A DNA stretch of 5,989 bases from Nephthysia sp036513515. GTDB taxonomy: Bacteria; Chloroflexota; Dormibacteria; Dormibacterales; Dormibacteraceae. Shown piece by piece: positions 3,385-5,989 of this stretch. Made by a program: the position numbers and the translations under genes. Position 1 is the first letter of the stretch. Every line of letters starts with the position of its first letter. Below the pieces are notes generated by a model. It did no database searches. It saw nothing but the letters and a program-made list of their open reading frames with translations, and was not told the origin of the DNA. Location of the stretch: assembly GCA_036513515.1 (NCBI GenBank), contig DATBYW010000331.1, positions 1 through 5,989 of the forward strand. The letters are read 5' to 3'.

Positions 3385-5989
3385 GTGCCGAGGGCCGTGT
3401 CCCCGCGACTGGTGGGCCGCACGAGGGAGAACGGCGAGCTTGATCGCGAACTGAGGCGTGCAGCGGACGGAGAACTGCGCTGCGTCCTGGTGGTCGCAGA
3501 CCCCGGGGTTGGCAAGTCGCGCCTCACCGCCGAGCTCGTATCCCGTCACCGGCGTTGGACCACGCCCCTGGTCGCCCGCGGTCATCCCCTCGGCGCCACG
3601 GCGTCGTTCGGCCTCTGGGCCGAGGCTTTCGAGCACCACCTCTCGGCGCTGGAACCGGACGCTGTCCAACGGCTGTGCGGAAGCAGGCTGGATGACCTGT
3701 CCGGGCTGCTAGGCAGCGTGGCCGCCGTGCGCGGAGCGCCCCCCAAGCACGAGGCGCCCAGACTCCGCCTCCTCGAGGGCCTGACCAGCCTCCTCCGGAA
3801 CCTGGCCCGCGACGCGCCACTGATCGTCGTGCTGGACGACGTGCACCTCGCCGACGCCTCCTCGATGGACGCGCTCGGCTACCTGGCTCGCAACCTTGCG
3901 GGCAGCCCGCTCCTGGTGATCGCGACCGCCCGTCCGGCGGAGCTGGCCGGCAACCAGCTCGCTTACGAAACGCTGCTCAAGCTGGAGCAGGACGACCTCC
4001 TGCGCCGTCTCCCCTTGCAGCCGCTCGACCGGGAGCAGCTGGGGCAGCTGGCCGAGGCGATCCTGTCGGGAGGCCGGGCGCCGGACGCGCTCCTCTCCTG
4101 GCTGTACGACCGCTCACTCGGCAACCCGCTGTTCGCCATCGGGCTGCTGCGCTCGCTGGTCGAGGGCGGCGGCGACCTCGAGCGACCGCAGTTGGATCAG
4201 GTACCGGAGGAGCTCGGCGACCGGATCCTCCTGCGCCTTCGCGCCCTGAGCCGGCCGGCGCTGTCGACGCTGGAGCTGGTGACGGTGCTCGGCCAGCGGG
4301 TGTCAATCGAGGACCTTGTGCACCTGAGTGGCCGGCCGCTCGACCAGATGGCCGACTTCATCTCGGAGCTGATCGACCAGCGGCTGGTCATCGAAGAGGA
4401 GCGCGGTCGCGAGCTGGGCTACGAGATCCGCCACCCGCTCATCCAGGAGGCGATCTACCAGGGCATGACCCGGGCTCGCCGCCGGGCGGTGCACAGTCAG
4501 GTCGCTCGCACGCTGGTGGCCGCGGGTAGGTTGGCCCAGGCCGCCCCCCACTTCGTCCGCTCTGCGGGGCCAGGCGACCAGGAGGCGATCGCCGCGGTGC
4601 TCAGCGCCTTCCGGCAGGCGGAGCAGCGGGAATCCCATCGTGAGGCGATGGTCCTGCTGGAGGCGCTGCTGGCGCTGATCCCGGCCGCCGACCCGCGCTG
4701 GCTCGACGTCTTCGACGTGATGGCCGAGGACCCGGAATGGGTCGCCGATCACCGGGCGGACGCCTACGCAGCACCTGGTATCGAAGCGATGCGGCGCATC
4801 GAAAGGCTCGTGGAGCGCTCGCCGGACCTGGGTCACCAGGGTCTCGTCAAGCTCCGCCTTACGAACTTCCTCGCCTTCGGTGCCGGCGATCTCGAGGAAG
4901 GAGAGAGCTGCGCGCGGCAGGCACTCGCCCTCTTCGAACAGGCCGGGCAGGCCGGCCGGGCGAGGACCGCCGCCAACGAGCTGGGCTGGATCCGGGGCCT
5001 CCGCGGCGACCTGCAGGCGCAGCTCGAGGCGGCGAACCATGCCATCACAGCGGCCGCCGAAGCCGGCGACAGCCTGCTCGAGATGCAAGCCCTGAGCTCG
5101 CTGGCCTGGACCTCGATCCATCTCGGCCGGCCCCACGACCTGGAGTCCTCCCTCAGACGGTGCGCCGAGATGGCCAGGGCCGAAAGCCGGATGTACCGGC
5201 TGACCTGGACCCTATCCACGCTGGCGCTGGGCCACGCGGTGTGGGGGCGCGTCCACGAAGCCTACGAGCTGCTCGCCGAAGCCAGGACCGTGAATCAGGC
5301 CTATCCCGACACGGTGCTCCTCGAGATCACGGCCTGGGTCGATTGGATCGCGGGACGGTTCGAGAGCTCGGCCCGCAGCTGGCTCCAATCGGCCGCGGTC
5401 AACCGGGGAGCGCTGGCCGGACGGCGCGGCTGGGGCGTGCCGCCTGCGGTCGTCTCGCTGGCGGAGCTGGGACGCTTGCCGGAGGCGCGGTCCCACCTCA
5501 AGAACGCGGCCGCCCGGGGGCAGTGGAACTTTGGGGCCCACATGGGCCGCTGGGCGGACGGGGTGCTCGCCGAGCGCGAAGGCGACGTTGTTCGTGCGGT
5601 CGACACCCTTACGTCGGCGGCCCGGGCGCTCATGGCCGAGCAGCACATGAGCTTCGCCGCCTTCGTGCTTCTCGACCTCGCGGAATGCGCCGGCCGCGCC
5701 GGCTACCCTGCCTCGGCCGGCTGGGCCGCGGAGGAGCTGCAGGGCATCAGCGACCGGATCGAGCAGGATCTGCCGGCCGGCCTCGCATTTCTCGGCAGTG
5801 CCTGGGCACAGCTGGCGGCCGGCCGCCGCGGCGCGCAGGAGGACGCGACTCGGGCCGTGGCGCGGCTGCAGCCGCTGGGCTGCGACGCGTTCTCGGCACG
5901 CGCGCTGGAGGTCAAGGGCCAGGCGCTGCTCGGCGCCGACCGTGAGGCCAGTCTGGCGGCCTTGAGCGGCGCCGCTTCCCTCTTCGACC
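3385..5989 (+). CDS. LAL/MalT-like STAND ATPase regulator, 3' end beyond window
   Basis: The frame is open from GTG 3385 to the right edge: 868 complete codons and no stop. The family consists of ATP-dependent signal-sensing regulators, usually with a C-terminal LuxR-type DNA-binding domain. The N-terminus has the family opening PRLVGRTRE (residues 7-15). The P-loop ADPGVGKSRL is at 38-47 (K44, S45), and Walker B LIVVLDDVHLAD is at 146-157 (D151, D152). A sensor-like strand LLVIATARP lies at 176-184 and the STAND motif LGNPLFAIGLL at 245-255. A winged-helix-like region spans about 270-360 and ends in IRHPLIQEAIY (348-358). From about residue 385 to the edge there are amphipathic helix pairs of TPR type, clear around 490-570. 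Helix-turn-helix or other output would lie just past the edge, since LAL proteins usually total 900-1000 residues. GTG 3385 was chosen because it immediately precedes the family opening; GTG 3397 or 3412 are possible. The regulated pathway is unknown. The ligand-sensing repeats are too divergent to predict an inducer. Confidence 0.88.
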   Translation, partial: MPRAVSPRLVGRTRENGELDRELRRAADGELRCVLVVADPGVGKSRLTAELVSRHRRWTTPLVARGHPLGATASFGLWAEAFEHHLSALEPDAVQRLCGSRLDDLSGLLGSVAAVRGAPPKHEAPRLRLLEGLTSLLRNLARDAPLIVVLDDVHLADASSMDALGYLARNLAGSPLLVIATARPAELAGNQLAYETLLKLEQDDLLRRLPLQPLDREQLGQLAEAILSGGRAPDALLSWLYDRSLGNPLFAIGLLRSLVEGGGDLERPQLDQVPEELGDRILLRLRALSRPALSTLELVTVLGQRVSIEDLVHLSGRPLDQMADFISELIDQRLVIEEERGRELGYEIRHPLIQEAIYQGMTRARRRAVHSQVARTLVAAGRLAQAAPHFVRSAGPGDQEAIAAVLSAFRQAEQRESHREAMVLLEALLALIPAADPRWLDVFDVMAEDPEWVADHRADAYAAPGIEAMRRIERLVERSPDLGHQGLVKLRLTNFLAFGAGDLEEGESCARQALALFEQAGQAGRARTAANELGWIRGLRGDLQAQLEAANHAITAAAEAGDSLLEMQALSSLAWTSIHLGRPHDLESSLRRCAEMARAESRMYRLTWTLSTLALGHAVWGRVHEAYELLAEARTVNQAYPDTVLLEITAWVDWIAGRFESSARSWLQSAAVNRGALAGRRGWGVPPAVVSLAELGRLPEARSHLKNAAARGQWNFGAHMGRWADGVLAEREGDVVRAVDTLTSAARALMAEQHMSFAAFVLLDLAECAGRAGYPASAGWAAEELQGISDRIEQDLPAGLAFLGSAWAQLAAGRRGAQEDATRAVARLQPLGCDAFSARALEVKGQALLGADREASLAALSGAASLFD

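Noticed and set aside
3496..3519. Alanine in place of the first glycine of the P-loop (ADPGVGKS)
   Set aside because: The standard P-loop pattern allows A or G at this position, and K44 and S45 are present, so it is not evidence of an inactive ATPase.
4303..5136. Minus-strand 277-codon frame antisense to the regulator
   Set aside because: It mirrors the codon positions of the sense gene, has no recognisable domain and lacks a convincing start region.
4737..5945. Plus-strand 402-codon frame inside the regulator gene
   Set aside because: Its translation is almost entirely G, R, A and P, the usual out-of-frame shadow in GC-rich coding DNA. The overlapping frame carries the ATPase and helical-repeat protein without a stop.

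Overview
This is a GC-rich window (roughly two thirds G+C by eye). Its content fits a high-GC soil-type bacterium such as an actinobacterium or a Chloroflexota relative. That guess rests on base composition, on the large STAND/LuxR-type ATPase regulator and on the IS481-type element. No ribosomal or other marker gene fixes the taxon. I see no CRISPR array, tRNA, rRNA or obvious defence system, and I do not claim an undescribed system here.

Layout: (1) Positions 1-1157 hold almost all of an IS481-family insertion sequence. It has one rve/DDE transposase gene (22-1128, +), a partial left inverted repeat at the window edge and a matching right repeat at 1128-1157. The right end abuts ACTAGT, which fits the NCTAGN target known for IS481 and contains the stop codon of the next gene. 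(2) Positions 1159-2829 form a minus-strand pair in which an AGE-family sugar epimerase/isomerase (2829-1603) is followed after 39 bp by a DgkA-like lipid kinase (1563-1159). (3) A 123-bp divergent intergenic region (2830-2952) carries a strong Shine-Dalgarno for the epimerase, a perfect 7-bp hairpin and spaced TCGAC words. (4) A small three-helix membrane protein of unknown function lies at 2953-3270 (+). (5) From 3385 to the right edge one long uninterrupted frame encodes at least 868 residues of a MalT/LAL-type AAA/STAND ATPase with helical (TPR-like) repeats. Its stop codon and C-terminal effector domain lie beyond the window.

Working together: the epimerase and the lipid kinase are probably co-transcribed. 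A link between sugar isomerisation and lipid-carrier phosphorylation is possible but is inference only. The membrane protein and the large regulator share a strand with a 114-bp gap that contains a possible promoter, so they may be separate units. The insertion sequence looks like a neutral passenger that landed exactly at the 3' end of the kinase gene without destroying it.
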